Source: Viscum album
Taxonomy: Eukaryota > Streptophyta > Magnoliopsida > Santalales > Viscaceae
Reading direction: 5' to 3'
Length of the DNA stretch: 64,000 nucleotides
Assembly: GCA_963277665.1 (NCBI GenBank)
Contig: OY728121.1
Span: 954,960,097-955,024,096 of the forward strand
The number at the start of each line of letters is the position of its first letter. Positions within the stretch are counted from its first letter, which is position 1. A program made the translations under genes and the position numbers. Below the pieces are notes generated by a model that was not told the origin of the DNA, did not search any database, and saw nothing but the letters and a program-made list of their open reading frames with translations. This document shows, piece after piece, positions 11,147-22,494 of the stretch.

Positions 11147-11443
11147 TTATTTAGAAAAGCTACTCGAGGTGGAACTAGATATAACAAAGATGATTAATCC
11201 CCCTATAAAGATATGAATTTCTATTTCATCATCATGAATAATAATTTCCTTATCTATGAAGTAAATGATTTTAATAAATTTTAAAATCCAATCCATATGA
11301 AGGATTATATTAATTTCAATGGTAGATATGATAACAAAATCAGCAATTAGAGTAGTTTTATGTTTCATAATACGAAAGGCTGAACACATCATTATTTTGA
11401 TAAGGTTTCCACTAGTAGTTTTGACTAACAAATACTTTATCAA
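11147..11443 (-). pseudogene. Ty3 protease C-terminal part (element B)
   Basis: A 98-codon minus-strand frame reads TTLIADFVIISTIEINIILH, MDWILKFI and IIYFIDKEIIIH, in the order of the Ty3 protease flap and tail (xFxVxLGMDWLxxHxAxIDCxxKxVxF). The DSGA active site would lie just upstream, near 11450-11540, and is not legible. Confidence 0.6.
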
Positions 11444-11539
11444 GGTAAATTGGAAATATATAATTTTTAAAGTAAATAAAAAACATATATATGAATTTTA
11501 TCCTTTAGAAAAAAAATCTTGAGCTAAATTTTTGGACAT

Positions 11540-12660
11540 GATTTTTTTACCTTCCACCTCATCATTATAAACATCAACCGCAACTATTGTGATCGCATAA
11601 GAATGTCCTTTCTATGGTATCCTTTTCTGAGGAAAGATTACTTGAAACTCTAGAAAATCATTTTCATAGTATCCCATCTCCTGAAAATTATAGTATTGAA
11701 CATTGTAATCTTCTTTATTTCCCTTTAAATCATGAGGATAATAACCTTTCTCACCACACTTGTTGAAAAATCTATTTCCATTTAAATAGTTACTAGGGAG
11801 TTTCCTTCCACAAGTGTCACATGTTGTAAAATCCCATTTTTAATTCTCCCCTTCATCCTTTATTTGCTCCTCCACCCTCTTCTTCCCATGTTTTCACTTA
11901 ATGTCATAAGGCCTAGTGAATTGTTTCATTATCTTGATAGTAGAAGAAACTATATATTCATATGGTGAGAATGTTTGGGAGACTAATTCCCTTCAGAAGA
12001 AAGGATTTTACCCATAAAAGAATCAATCAATATTTCTCTTTTGAATATATACATAATCCCTATAGTTCCTTAATAACCTTGTAAAGTTGGATTCATACAT
12101 AGAAATGTTTGAATCGTCTTTTTGTATTAGACTCGTTAATTTTATCTCTATATCTTCTATTTCGGGAGGAAGATGTTTTTCTAAGAAAATTTCATTAAAA
12201 TATTTCCATTCCTTCTTTGAAATTTAATACTCCTCTTTTTTATATTGAATTAATTACCATCACTAATTAACATCTCCCGAATGATAAGAAACTCCCATGA
12301 TAACTTTCTACCAATATTTACTTCCAAGAGCAATAAATATCATCTCTATGGAACTTATCCATTGCTCAGCTAAAAATGAGTTTGTAGTACCATTGAATGA
12401 TGGAGTATGTTGGCACATAAAGAGGTTCAACATTTTTACATCATGATGTGGATCAAGCTGCTCATTTTGAGTAAGGTTATTACTCATAACTTGAGTCAAT
12501 TGTCCAAATATTTTTATCAGTTTTTCAGATTTAGTTTTATTCCCTACTCTAATATCATTATCATGTATATGAGTGAATCCCATTATGGAGTACAAGAATT
12601 GATCGAGTTTCCATTACTTCAACTAGAAACAATTTCAAAACTATTACATAAACTAAATTA
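11540..12660 (-). pseudogene. Ty3 gag with zinc knuckles (element B)
   Basis: A 95-codon frame (12595-12308) reads MLNLFMCQHTPSFNGTTN and FLAEQWISSIEMIF, matching the start of plant Ty3 gag (FxxxxPPxFxGxxDPxxAExWIxxIEKIF). Near 11830-11740 it reads TCGRKLPSNYLNGN followed by NKCGEKGYYPHD, the Tekay-type double zinc knuckle with the metal-binding His of GH changed to Tyr. Gag would form the particle and bind the RNA. Many stops lie between these parts. Confidence 0.7.
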
Positions 12661-13113
12661 GGTTATGAATTGTAATTCATAATTTCACACTAGAAAACAC
12701 ATATCATAAATTGAAAATTTATACATATTTAATCCCATATTCATAAACATGGTTTCTTTGGTGACATACTTACTTTTAAATCCTTTATAATGGTTTTTAA
12801 AAAGAATGTGAATTATCTTATGAATATCCTATAGGAGGGACACACTTGGTGCACAAAAGGCCAATTGTTGTCTACCAGGTTATCTCAAGTCAGGCATAAT
12901 GCACCTTGTTAGTGTCATTACCCCTAGGTACAACTGTTCTAGAACCAAATCCACTTGAAGTATCCATACAAGGTTGTATTTATTAGAATACCCAAATAGT
13001 ATATACTTTTCCAAAATTATAGGGTGTTTTTCTATTCTTACCCTAAATTTTTATCTTAGGGTTATGTCTCTAATCTATGTTTTGTAAATATTGTTTCCAA
13101 ATTTTATTCTAAA

Positions 13114-13130
13114 CATTCTATAATACCTAC
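13114..13130 (-). other. Primer-binding site of element B (decayed)
   Basis: On the minus strand GTAGGTATTATAGAA directly follows the LTR end. It aligns with GTTGGTATCAGAGCx, the complement of initiator tRNA-Met, with four or five changes. The leader from 12661 to here holds nothing else I can recognise. Confidence 0.6.
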
Positions 13131-14930
13131 TATAAAGACCCAGATCTTTGTAGCCTAGAGTCGGGTCCTTACTTTGTTATATTGGTAGTATGAATAATTG
13201 ATCTCATCCAAAAGGACCAAAAAAATAGAATATTTGGAAAACCACATACACACATATGTTTTACATTACAAATTGAAAAATGAACAACATCAAAGTATCT
13301 CCATTGAAAAACACTCCTATTACTTTAGCTTATCCCTGCATGTCATTCATAATATACATCTTGACATCCTTGGGAAGAATAAAGCATAAGAAACGGGTGA
13401 CATAAGGTGCTCAATAATGGTTGTAATTATAATGGAATCTAAAATAAATAAACAAAATCAATATGGCACATTCCATTAAAACATAATCTTGTTCATAATG
13501 TGGTAGGAGTAAAATCTGATTAAATAATTCCATATAAATAATCATATGAAAATGAAACAAAACCATGGATATTATACTAGTAAAATAATCACATATATGT
13601 ATCAATTAATAATATAATAATTAGGGAATGGATAATGATGGACATCTAAAACATACTATCAGTTCCTAGATAAGACATATTAAAATAAATCGATAAATCC
13701 CCAGTAAAATCCATATCTAAAAATAAATGGACAAGGCCTCAACCAAGTCCATATTTATTTTGTCTCATGAGACCTACCAGTGAATCAAGGGGCTATATTA
13801 ATCCCCTCCTATGACTTAGTAATTATAATTCATTTCTCATATGAATTGGGTGAAACGTAAACAATATAAACATACGAAATATAAGTAACATCCCCCATTC
13901 TTTAAACATAATCACTCACCATTCAGAGTTATAAGGAAAATGGAATGTAGGTGGCACATCCAGAGTCAATTTGATCATAAATCATTTAATAAATATGGTA
14001 TATTATATCACAAAATATCAATCCCAATTATGAAAAACATTCAATAGAGGTTGTTAAAATATAATAAAAAACTCAAATAAAATCATCGAGAAATTCATAA
14101 GAGAAATACACTTTTTTACATAAAAAAGAAGAGTTATATTGGATAACCATTTTTATTTATAATGAAATAATATTGTAACATGTATGTCCTATAATATTTA
14201 AGAAAAATAATTCTTGATGCATTTTTATTTTCCCAATGAAGTAAAATCATGTAATATGAGTTTTTATGGAAGGTTAGAAATGAGCCACATTAATATGGTT
14301 TATAAATGAATCCTTAAAAAATGAAAAGGGAATATTTTATAAAATAAATCATGAAATTAAATAATATATTTTCTCATGATGAAATGGGTGATTTTATAAA
14401 AATAATGGTTTCTTAAAATAGATTATGGAGTATACTTGAAAATGACTATGAAATTGGGAAGTTCCCATTAAATGAACTTGCTTATTGGGAGGAATTGAAA
14501 AAGGATCCTTATAAAACATGTTACTCCTCATAAAATAAATAATTATTCTAATAGGTTCATATAAATTGAACATTCAAATATAATTGAGGAGGATTACATA
14601 ATAAAAAATAATAATTAAATTTGGGTAAAGAGATAGAAAGTGTAACCTGAATGAAAAATAGAGGTTCGGGGAGAATCCCTTACCTTATGTCCAAAAGTTT
14701 TCTTCAGTTCCAATTAATGTCCAGAAATATGAAATTATATTATTTATTAGTTTAATTCAAAACATGATAAATATTAATTTTATTTAATATTTTTTATTAA
14801 TCCCATTTATGGAATTTTTAACGAGTTATAAGATTTAGTTATGTTTATCAGGTGTGTTTTTTTCCTTGGTATTCTTGATTTGTTCAATTGTATATATGTA
14901 AAAAATGTCATGTAAAAGGTTAATAGTTAT
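13131..14930 (-). mobile_element. Element B 5' LTR, inner (3') part
   Basis: It starts at the primer site (plus-strand TATAAAGACCC, equivalent to the canonical TGTAGTGACCC end) and matches the 3' LTR up to about 14150. From there to 14930 it matches, in reverse orientation, the middle of the element C LTR: GGGGAGAATCCCTTACC (14670) against the C LTR at 16790-16815, and AATACCAAGG-type sequence near 14865 against 16610. It is cut at 14930 by element C, and the missing outer part resumes at 25231. Confidence 0.7.
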
Positions 14931-17743
14931 TGTAACGAACCAAAATTTTATCAATGAAATTTCTCCCTTCTTATAGTATTGTCATAATCACGCACATTAG
15001 GAAACACAATGATGCATCATGCTTAAAGGAACTACTATGTGACCTTTATACATAATTTTTCCACTTATGTGTTTTGAATTTCAAAAATCTGATATACATA
15101 GTTGAGATCAGTAAGATGTTTGGAGTTTGAGAGGGAAAACCTAATTTTTCCTGAATAATAACCTAGACTTATGAATATTATCCTACCCATATGAATATTA
15201 ATATGAACCTTATGATTATTATATCTTCTAAAAGAATAGTAACCTCACCCATGAATGTATAAATAAAATTTAGGAATCTTATAAGTGACAATATGACCAT
15301 AGTAAAAGTATAGGTATTTTTTATAAGTCATAAATAATTAATGATAATTAATTAATTACTTTAAAATAAAATTTATTTTCCTAAAATTTGTTCATAAATT
15401 AACAATTCTATGTCTTCTAGTATTAATATAATTTTATAAGACCATATGTAAATTTTGAAAGCATTATAAAATCTGTATTGATTTTAAAATCTGTATTTTT
15501 CAAGTAAATTATGATTGTAATTAAAAATAAAATTAATCATATTCAGAAAATTACTTTCATAAAATGGAGTTCATTTTTGGATTCTATGCATAAAAATTTG
15601 GTTAGGGTGAATTTTTTGGATTTTTCGGAAATAATTGAATTTTTTGTTAATAGTAAATTACATTAATTTTCTGTATAAATACAATATAATTTAAATACAC
15701 TATTTATAACACCAAGTGTGATGTAAGAAACCAAATATGTTACTCAAATTCACTTATTACTATTATTGGTCAAGTAATTATGACTATTTCTTGTCTTGTG
15801 GAGAAATAATAAATTAATGAATATAATATTGTTAAAACCCCTCTCCCCTACACTATAAATACCACCACTCACACCCTCATTTCTTCACACCTATCAAGCT
15901 TTAACCCTTGTACAAAATTATGCCCAAATATCTTCCTAATAACCTCCCACACTTCCCTCATCCATTATTCTGATAAAAAGGCCAAAACTTCTTCCCTAAA
16001 GAGGCTCTCAAATAAGATAAATTCAAGAGGTAATTTCTCTCTCTTTTATTTCAATTTCCCTTTAAATTTAATTTCTTTTCTTCTCCTATACTCAACTTAT
16101 CTTATACAAATGACATGATAACTCTAGTATGATTTTTATACTAGTATTATATCATGTTAATGGAAGATTATTCATTATACTCCTCCCTCCCTCTTTTTGT
16201 TTATAAAAATTAAATCGTTTCTCATGATGTGTGAATTTACCTATATCATGGGTGATGCACTTCCATTTTACATAAACTCATTAAATTATGTCAATTAAAA
16301 AATTAAATGGTTGAACCCAGATTTTATTATTTATTTTTTAACCCCTTTTTTCAGGAAAAAACTTTTATTCATAATACTAATTGATAAAATAAATCATGTT
16401 TTTTGTGATCAAAAAACTGCCCAAATTAACCTAAAACAATCATCATTTAATTTTAACTAATGATTCATCCACATGGTATATAAAATAATTCATTATAATA
16501 TCATTTTAAATCCTTTAATATAATTAATAAAATTTAATATCTCTTTTTTATGTTTATCCATGTTCTACATGAACTTCCATTCACGTGTACCAGTGAACCA
16601 TTCATGAAAACTAAGAAAAAGAACACTCACGAAAAATGTATTTAAACAACATAACTCATCCAAAGGCCCATAAAAGAACTTTATGAAACCATAATGAACC
16701 ATATTAATGTATAAAAGGCTTTGGTAATTTTAATTAATTATTATAATTTCATTATATATGAAAATAAATTGAAGAAAACGTTCGGATACTAGGTAAGGGG
16801 AAATTCTCTAACCCAACTTTATGTCTTCGTGTTCTCCCTATTCCACTCCATTTTTTGTATGGGTACTCTTTAGAAATAAGTTTTTCATTATTATATTACC
16901 TTTTTATTGGGATATAAATATTTTCCACAGGGTTTTATGTCAATCAAAATGTTTTCCAAAAGAACTCTTCTTTCAAAAACACACCTTTTACTTCACACAC
17001 AAGGTTGATGGTTCTTGTATCATGTATGTCATTCCCTCTTTCTTTTGGGAATCCAAAGTTTATGAATGTCTTCTTATGATATGAAACCCATTCAATTCCA
17101 TGGATTATTTCTGTTCATAATTGATATATTTTCTACATGTCATGCATGGTAATGAAAATTCTATGATGTGACGGGTGCACCAAGAATTATATAGCACAAT
17201 ATGAATATTTGAATATGACAGGTGCACTTGAAATTATACAGTTCTCCAATGAATTGGGTAAAGGGATGAATCTCATGAGTTAATTTGAAATGATGTGTGA
17301 ACATTATTCTATCTTTGTTCACTACTATGTGTGGTAGATAACCACTATGACAAGATGGTTCATTTTTTATGCATTTCCACATTCCAAGTGTTTTCATAAT
17401 GTTTCCTCTCATAATTATGATCACATTCCTATGTTATGATGATAATGATTATTCAAATACCATGTTATGTTGTGTAAATTTATTATATATCCTCTTAAAA
17501 GTATTTTAGATCACTCCTTTTTTATGTATATCCTCAGGTGACTACATGTACAATGGAGAGGTCAAGAGACAATAAGAAGCTAGAGAAGAAAGAAAGAAAT
17601 AAATGTTTTTTGTTGTAAATGTTATGTATGGTCCTAGTTTTCACAAGACAAAAAAACCTTTGGATCCTCAATGTTTAATTTTTATTTTATTTTTAATCAC
17701 TAAAATTAAGTAAATTTAATCTAGGAAAAGATGGGTCACTATA
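14931..17743 (+). mobile_element. Element C 5' LTR
   Basis: It begins TGTAACGAACCAAAATTTTA and ends GGGTCACTATA just before the primer site. It matches 22495-25230 over nearly its whole length with scattered changes. It includes a TATA box at 15854 and a leader rich in short C/T tracts, such as TTTCTCTCTCTTTT near 16035. Open frames inside it (16821-17084 and others) have no recognisable domain and are part of the LTR. Confidence 0.85.
15854..15861 (+). promoter_or_regulatory. TATA box of the C 5' LTR
   Basis: TATAAATA in the context CTACACTATAAATACCACCA, preceded by CCCCTCTCCCC. The same box is kept at 23415 in the 3' LTR and, on the other strand, at 25852 in the B LTR, so it is conserved in three copies. 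Confidence 0.7.
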
Positions 17744-17758
17744 GTTAGTATCAGAGGC
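17744..17758 (+). other. Primer-binding site of element C
   Basis: GTTAGTATCAGAGGC abuts the LTR end and differs by few bases from GTTGGTATCAGAGCC, the tRNA-Met complement used by most plant Ty3 elements. The leader 17759-17965 holds no other feature. Confidence 0.8.
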
Positions 17759-17965
17759 AAGGTTTAGTTAATTTTGGAATTATAATTAAGAGAACCCTAG
17801 AGAAAACCTCTAGTACGAGACTAAGTACAAATATGGACACAAGAATATTTTCTAAACTTAGGTATCCCATAAGATATTCTTTTAGTGTAATTTTCACAAA
17901 TTAATAAGTTATTTATTCATGACTCATTGACTTATGTTTTGTTCTAACCTTTTCAATTTTATAAA

Positions 17966-19090
17966 ATGCTGGGAACTAGGAGAAACCAATCCAATAACTC
18001 GTGTGAGGTAAAATACAATAGTTTCCCTAAATACATCCCCAATGCATTGGGAGGTGGAGTTAAAAACATCATGGAGATTCTTACACAACTATCTTAGGTT
18101 AGGAGTAATAACCCGAATGATGATGAACGTCCTCCTTCACCAAAGAGGGAGAAACAGGCTATTGAGTGTTTTATGTGGCAAAGACCACTGATGTTAAATT
18201 TATCTTTTGATCCACTAGTTGTGGAATAGTGGTTCAACTCCATTTAGAAGATCTTTTATGTGGTTTACTATTCTGATATTGATAAAGTGACACTATCTAT
18301 TTATCATCTAGAGGGAGAGGTCGATCAATGCTAGGATTTGATTATGAACTCCAAGCCAGGAGACTAAATTGAAGATTTGGGATGTGAAGACATTAAGATC
18401 ATGTTTCTTAATAAGTATTTCCTATGAAATCTTTGTAGGTATATAGATATTGAATTTATAGAGATCAAGAAAAGGGAAGGATAAATTTTCATGACCTACA
18501 AAGTGAATTTTACAAGGTTTTCAAGGTTCGCTTTGGGTTTTGTTATCAACAATGATATCAAAATTAATAGATTATTTGGTGGATAAAAACCACAAGTTTG
18601 AAAGGATATTTCAATTAAAGACTTTGAGAGTTATGAATAAGTTTTTCAATGTGCCCTGAAAGTGTATATGGAGTTTAGAGAATGGTCCCATGGCTATGGT
18701 GATAAGAAATGAAAGATAGAGTTTCAACCTGGAGGATCTAATGATAAAGGTTGGAAGAAAACTCAACCACCCACATGCCAAAAATGTGGAAATTTGCATC
18801 ATAGGGACTAATCAAAGGGAAGGTAAAATTAATCATCTATGGGAAATATGGACACCATGATCAAGAGTTTCGAAAAGATATGATAATGAAGGAGAATGTA
18901 GTGGAAGAAAGGATAGCACCACCCGTAGTCCAATGCTACAACCGTAGGGAGAAAGGTCACTATGAAAGCTAGTACACTAAACCTCGAGTCTTTGAGGGTA
19001 ATCAGCATCAGTAGACACTAAATCCAAAGGAACAAGGGAAATATTATTCCATCACTACTGCAAAAGTGGAGCAAGATAATGAAGTCATAT
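17966..19090 (+). pseudogene. Ty3 gag with three zinc knuckles (element C)
   Basis: The start is the ATG at 17966, in MLGTRRNQSNNSCE, the first ATG after the primer site in a frame rich in Arg/Asn as usual for this group. The frame then reads, through stops, a capsid-like region (FDPLVVE, IYHLEGEVDQ, FLNKYFL) and three knuckles: CQKCGNLHHRD at 18776-18811, then YGHHDQEF near 18850, then CYNRREKGHYES at 18934-18975, where the second Cys is Arg and the last is Tyr. This matches the Tekay-type CxxC(G/K)xxH ... CYxCGxxGHxxxxC layout. Several TAG/TAA stops replace Gln or Trp codons. Confidence 0.75.
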
Positions 19091-19099
19091 AAGGTACAC

Positions 19100-19480
19100 T
19101 TCTTATTCACTCATGAATGAAAAGGTATTATTTGATTTTGGTTCTATGAATTCCTTTATATCTTGAAAGTTTTCTATAACTACAAAATCGAAGCCTCGAA
19201 ACATTGAAGTATAGATACCTATAAAAAACCAAGTGGTGAAATCATTGAAACCCATGTGTTTGAGTCTTCTCCTCTTGGAGTATGTGGGAATATTCTTCTA
19301 TCGAATCTTGTAATAATTTCCTTGGTGGAATTAGAGTCTATAGTGGGAATGAATTGGTTCTTGTTATATAGAGCACATATCAACTATAGGGAAAGGGAAA
19401 TATCTTTTCATATTCTGAACCATTCAATTATCCTCTTCAAATTCGAGGATGATCATGAATGTCCTTTGTAAAATCCTTCA
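19100..19480 (+). pseudogene. Ty3 protease (element C)
   Basis: At about 19125-19170 the frame reads VLFDFGSMNSFIS, aligning with ALFDSGASHSFIS. The catalytic Asp is kept but the next residue is Phe instead of Ser/Thr and Ala is Ser. A 71-codon frame, 19256-19471, carries the tail: VELESIVGMNWFLLYRAHIN and REREISFHI, equal to the GMDWL ... Y.A.IDC..K.V.F end. Confidence 0.75.
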
Positions 19481-19559
19481 ACGGTGTGGGTATTGATTCC
19501 CTGTGAAGAGTGATACCTCGCTAAAATGGCTAAGTCAAAGGAAAGTGTCAACCTTGTGG

Positions 19560-20420
19560 AAATGCCCATCGTGAGGGAATACATTGATGTATTTCCAAAA
19601 GATTTACCCTGACTTCCCCTAGACTGTGAGGTAGAGTTCCCCATAGAAATCATATCTGGATCTACTCCTATCTCAAAGTGTCCATATAGGATGGCTCCTA
19701 TCAAACTGGAGGATTTAAAGAAGAAGATGCAAGAGCTTTTGGAAAAAGGGTTCATACAACCGAGTGCATCACCTTGGGATGCACCAGTTCTCTTTGTGGC
19801 GAATAAGGAAGGAACAATGCGGCTATGTATTGATTATCGATAACTCAACAAGATCACCATAAATAACAAGTATCTTCTTCCAAGGATTAACAACTTGTTA
19901 GATTAGTAAAGAGGATCTCAATAATTATCAAAGGTGGATATTCGTTCTAGATATCATCACCTAAAGGTCAAGGAGGATGATATTCAGAAGACTGCCTTCT
20001 GTACAAGGAATGAGCTCTATGAGTTTCTAGTGATGCCCTTCGGACTTATTAATGCCCCATAAATCTTAATGGATTTGATGAATTGATTCGTTATAAATTA
20101 CATCGATAAGTTTGTGGTAGTGTTTATTGATGATATTCTTATCTACTCTAAGATAAAGGAGGGACATGAAGAACATCTAAAACTTGTGTTGGCGACATTG
20201 AGAAAGGAGAAGTTGTACGCCAAGTTCAGCAAGTGTGACTTTTGGATAAATCAAGGCATGTTCTTGGATCATGTGATCACAAGTGAGGGAACTTCTGTGG
20301 ATCCATTAAAAACAATGGTGATTGAGGAATGGGCCAAACCCTCTAGAGTCAAAGAAATCCATATTTTTCTTGGATTAGTTGGGTACTACCAATGTTTTGT
20401 GGGAAATATCTCTTGATTTT
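19560..20420 (+). pseudogene. Ty3 reverse transcriptase (element C)
   Basis: The frame reads, in order, [73 protein letters not shown], then [14 protein letters not shown] with FIDD at 20123-20134, and [13 protein letters not shown] 100-codon stretch, 20114-20416, is open and carries the active site and thumb. Stops interrupt after DYR, near DQLKG and after NAP. The catalytic Asp pair is intact, so loss of function is due to the stops. Confidence 0.85.
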
Positions 20421-20940
20421 CCATCCCCCTAACTAAGTTAACAAGGAAATGGGTAAATTATATATTGATGGAAGAATGTGAGGGAAGATTCAAGGATCTA
20501 AATAAAAGGCATATTGTTGCACCTTTACTCAAAATACCAAAAAATAAGATAACGTTTTGTGATATATAGTGATGTGTAAAACAAAGTATTGGGTTTTTTA
20601 CACATGTAAAATTATAATGTCATAGACTACGACTCACCTTAGTTGATGATCCATGAGGATAACTACCCGATGCATGATCTAGAGCTGGCAGTTATGATTT
20701 TTACCTTGAAAATGTGGCCTCACAACCTTTGTGGTGAGAAGTGTGACATATACACCGACCAAAAGATCCTAAATTATATATTAATATAAAAGGAGCTCAA
20801 CATTCACCAAAGGAGATGGTTATATCTAATCAAGGACTACGGTTTCTCTATTCACTATCATCCTAGAAATGTAAACAAGGTAGCTGATGCCCTATGAAAA
20901 AAAATAACATACTACTCTATCCATGTTACAGATTGAGAAG
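20420..20940 (+). pseudogene. Ty3 RNase H (element C)
   Basis: At 20670-20905 the frames read ELAVMIFTLKMWPHNLCGEK, CDIYTDQKILNYI, ELNIHQRRWLYLIKDYGFSI and NKVADAL, matching HDLELAAVVFALKxWRHYL ... FTDHKSLKY ... RQRRWLELLKDYDxxIxYHPGKANVVADALSRK. The catalytic Asp of TDH/TDQ is kept. At least one frameshift and several stops are present. Confidence 0.75.
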
Positions 20941-20999
20941 GACCTTGTCTTCTTGGGTATGCATAGGTTGAATTTGTAAATTATTAGGGAAAGGGATAC

Positions 21000-22060
21000 A
21001 TCCTACCTTTCCAAAATTATTTCTCAACCATCAATCCAAGATATGGTGAAGGACACACAAAGGGGTGATTTGGAGTTAAAAAAGAAGGTGAATGCAGTAA
21101 AGGGAAGTTTCAAGAGTTCCACACTGATGATGATGGTGTGATTTGGTTTGGAATACGTCTTTATATGCCTTCATAACTCAGGATAATGAAGGTTATATTG
21201 GAAAATTCACATAGCTCAACATTCTCTATCCATCCTAGAATCACCAAGATGTACTGAGATCACTGAGAACACTTCTAGTGGGATAACATAAATAAGAAGA
21301 TTGTGGAATAAATCTCAAGGTGCTTGGTAAGTCAACAAGTTAAAGTATAGTGAAAAAAGTAAAAAATAATTATGCAACCATTTCCTATAACCATGTGGAA
21401 ATTCGAGAATGTCATTATGGACGTTGTCACAGGTCTCCCAAAGACATCGAAGGGAAATAATTCGATATGGGTTTTGGTTGACCGGATCACTAAGACTACC
21501 CATTTTATATCTATTTTGGTTGATCTCTCTCTTAAACATCTTGAAAAGACATATGTGAAGTAAGTGGTGAGACTACATGGTGTTCTACTCTCGATTGTCT
21601 CTAATCAGGATCCAAGGTTTACATCCAAATTCTAGAGGAGTCTTCAATATTATTTTAGTACTAAATTAAATTTCAGTATGGCCTATCACCCCAAACTGAT
21701 GGCCAATCTAAAAGGACAGATCATACAATCCAAGATATGATAGGATTATGATCTTTAGAATTAAAGGTGGATGGGATCAGAATCTCCCATTGGTTGAGTT
21801 CCCGTACAACAATAGATTCCACTCAAGTATTCAGATGTCTCCATATAGAAGCTATTTATGGAAAGCAATGTAGAACTCTAACCTGCTGGGATGAATTTGT
21901 AGAAATAAAGCTAGTTCAACCTGATCTAGTGAAAGAGATGACATATAAGGTTCAATTCATCCAGAAACATATCAAAGCTAGTCAGAGTCCTCAAAAGATC
22001 TCTGCTGACAACAATATAAAGGACTTGGTGTTTGACGTCGGAATTAAAGTCTTCCTTTGA
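21000..22060 (+). pseudogene. Ty3 integrase (element C)
   Basis: The zinc region at 21225-21350 reads STFSIHPRITKMY, FWDN-like residues and ISRCLVSQQVKV, with the second zinc Cys changed to Ser. The core reads KFENVIMDVVTGLPKT and WVLVDRITKTTHFI (21402-21510), then NQDPRFTSKF, then GQSKRTD. The two catalytic Asp are kept, but the catalytic Glu of GQSERT is Lys (AAA at 21710-21712). A missing C in the HPQTDG codons near 21690 shifts the frame. The 97-codon frame at 21767-22060 is the C-terminal part. Confidence 0.8.
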
Positions 22061-22155
22061 ATATCACCATGGAAGAGAGTCATTCGGTTTGAAAAGAAAG
22101 GGAGACTAATACCAAGGTACATTTTCCCTTTATTATCCTTGACCACATAGGATTT

Positions 22156-22455
22156 GTGGCCTATAAAATTGAACTTCCACCAAATATGTATCAAGTTCAT
22201 GATATATTTCATGTATTACTTTTGAGAAAGTACATACGAGATCCCTCACATGTACTGAACTCAGAGGTGGTACAAATGGAAGATGATCTCTCTTATGAGG
22301 AGTATCCAGTAAAGATTTTGGACTGGAGAGATAAGGTTCTATGCAATAAGACAACCCACCTTATCAAAGTTTTTTGGAGGAACCATAAGTATGAAGAATC
22401 AACTTGGGAACTAAAGGATGCAATTAAGGAGAATTACCCTTACCTTTTTATGTAA
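22156..22455 (+). pseudogene. Integrase C-terminal chromodomain (element C)
   Basis: An open 99-codon stretch reads AYKIELPPNMYQVHDIFHVL, LLRKYIRDPSHVLNSE, DLSYEEYPVKILDWRDKVL and then FWRNHKYEESTWELKDAI, ending ENYPYLFM and a stop at 22453-22455. This is the Tekay/Del-type end in which the chromodomain (PVxILDRxxKxLRNKxxxLVKVxWxNHxxEEATWE) is fused to the integrase. Such domains recognise heterochromatic marks. It is the best preserved protein segment of element C. Met at 22156 is only the first ATG of the open stretch and not a true start. Confidence 0.9.
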
Positions 22456-22477
22456 AATAAATTTTCAAGGGTGAAAT

Positions 22478-22494
22478 TTCAAAAGGGGGGAAAA
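22478..22494 (+). other. Polypurine tract of element C
   Basis: AAAAGGGGGGAAAA lies immediately before the 3' LTR start at 22495, about 25 bases after the coding end. It is the expected plus-strand primer. Confidence 0.75.
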
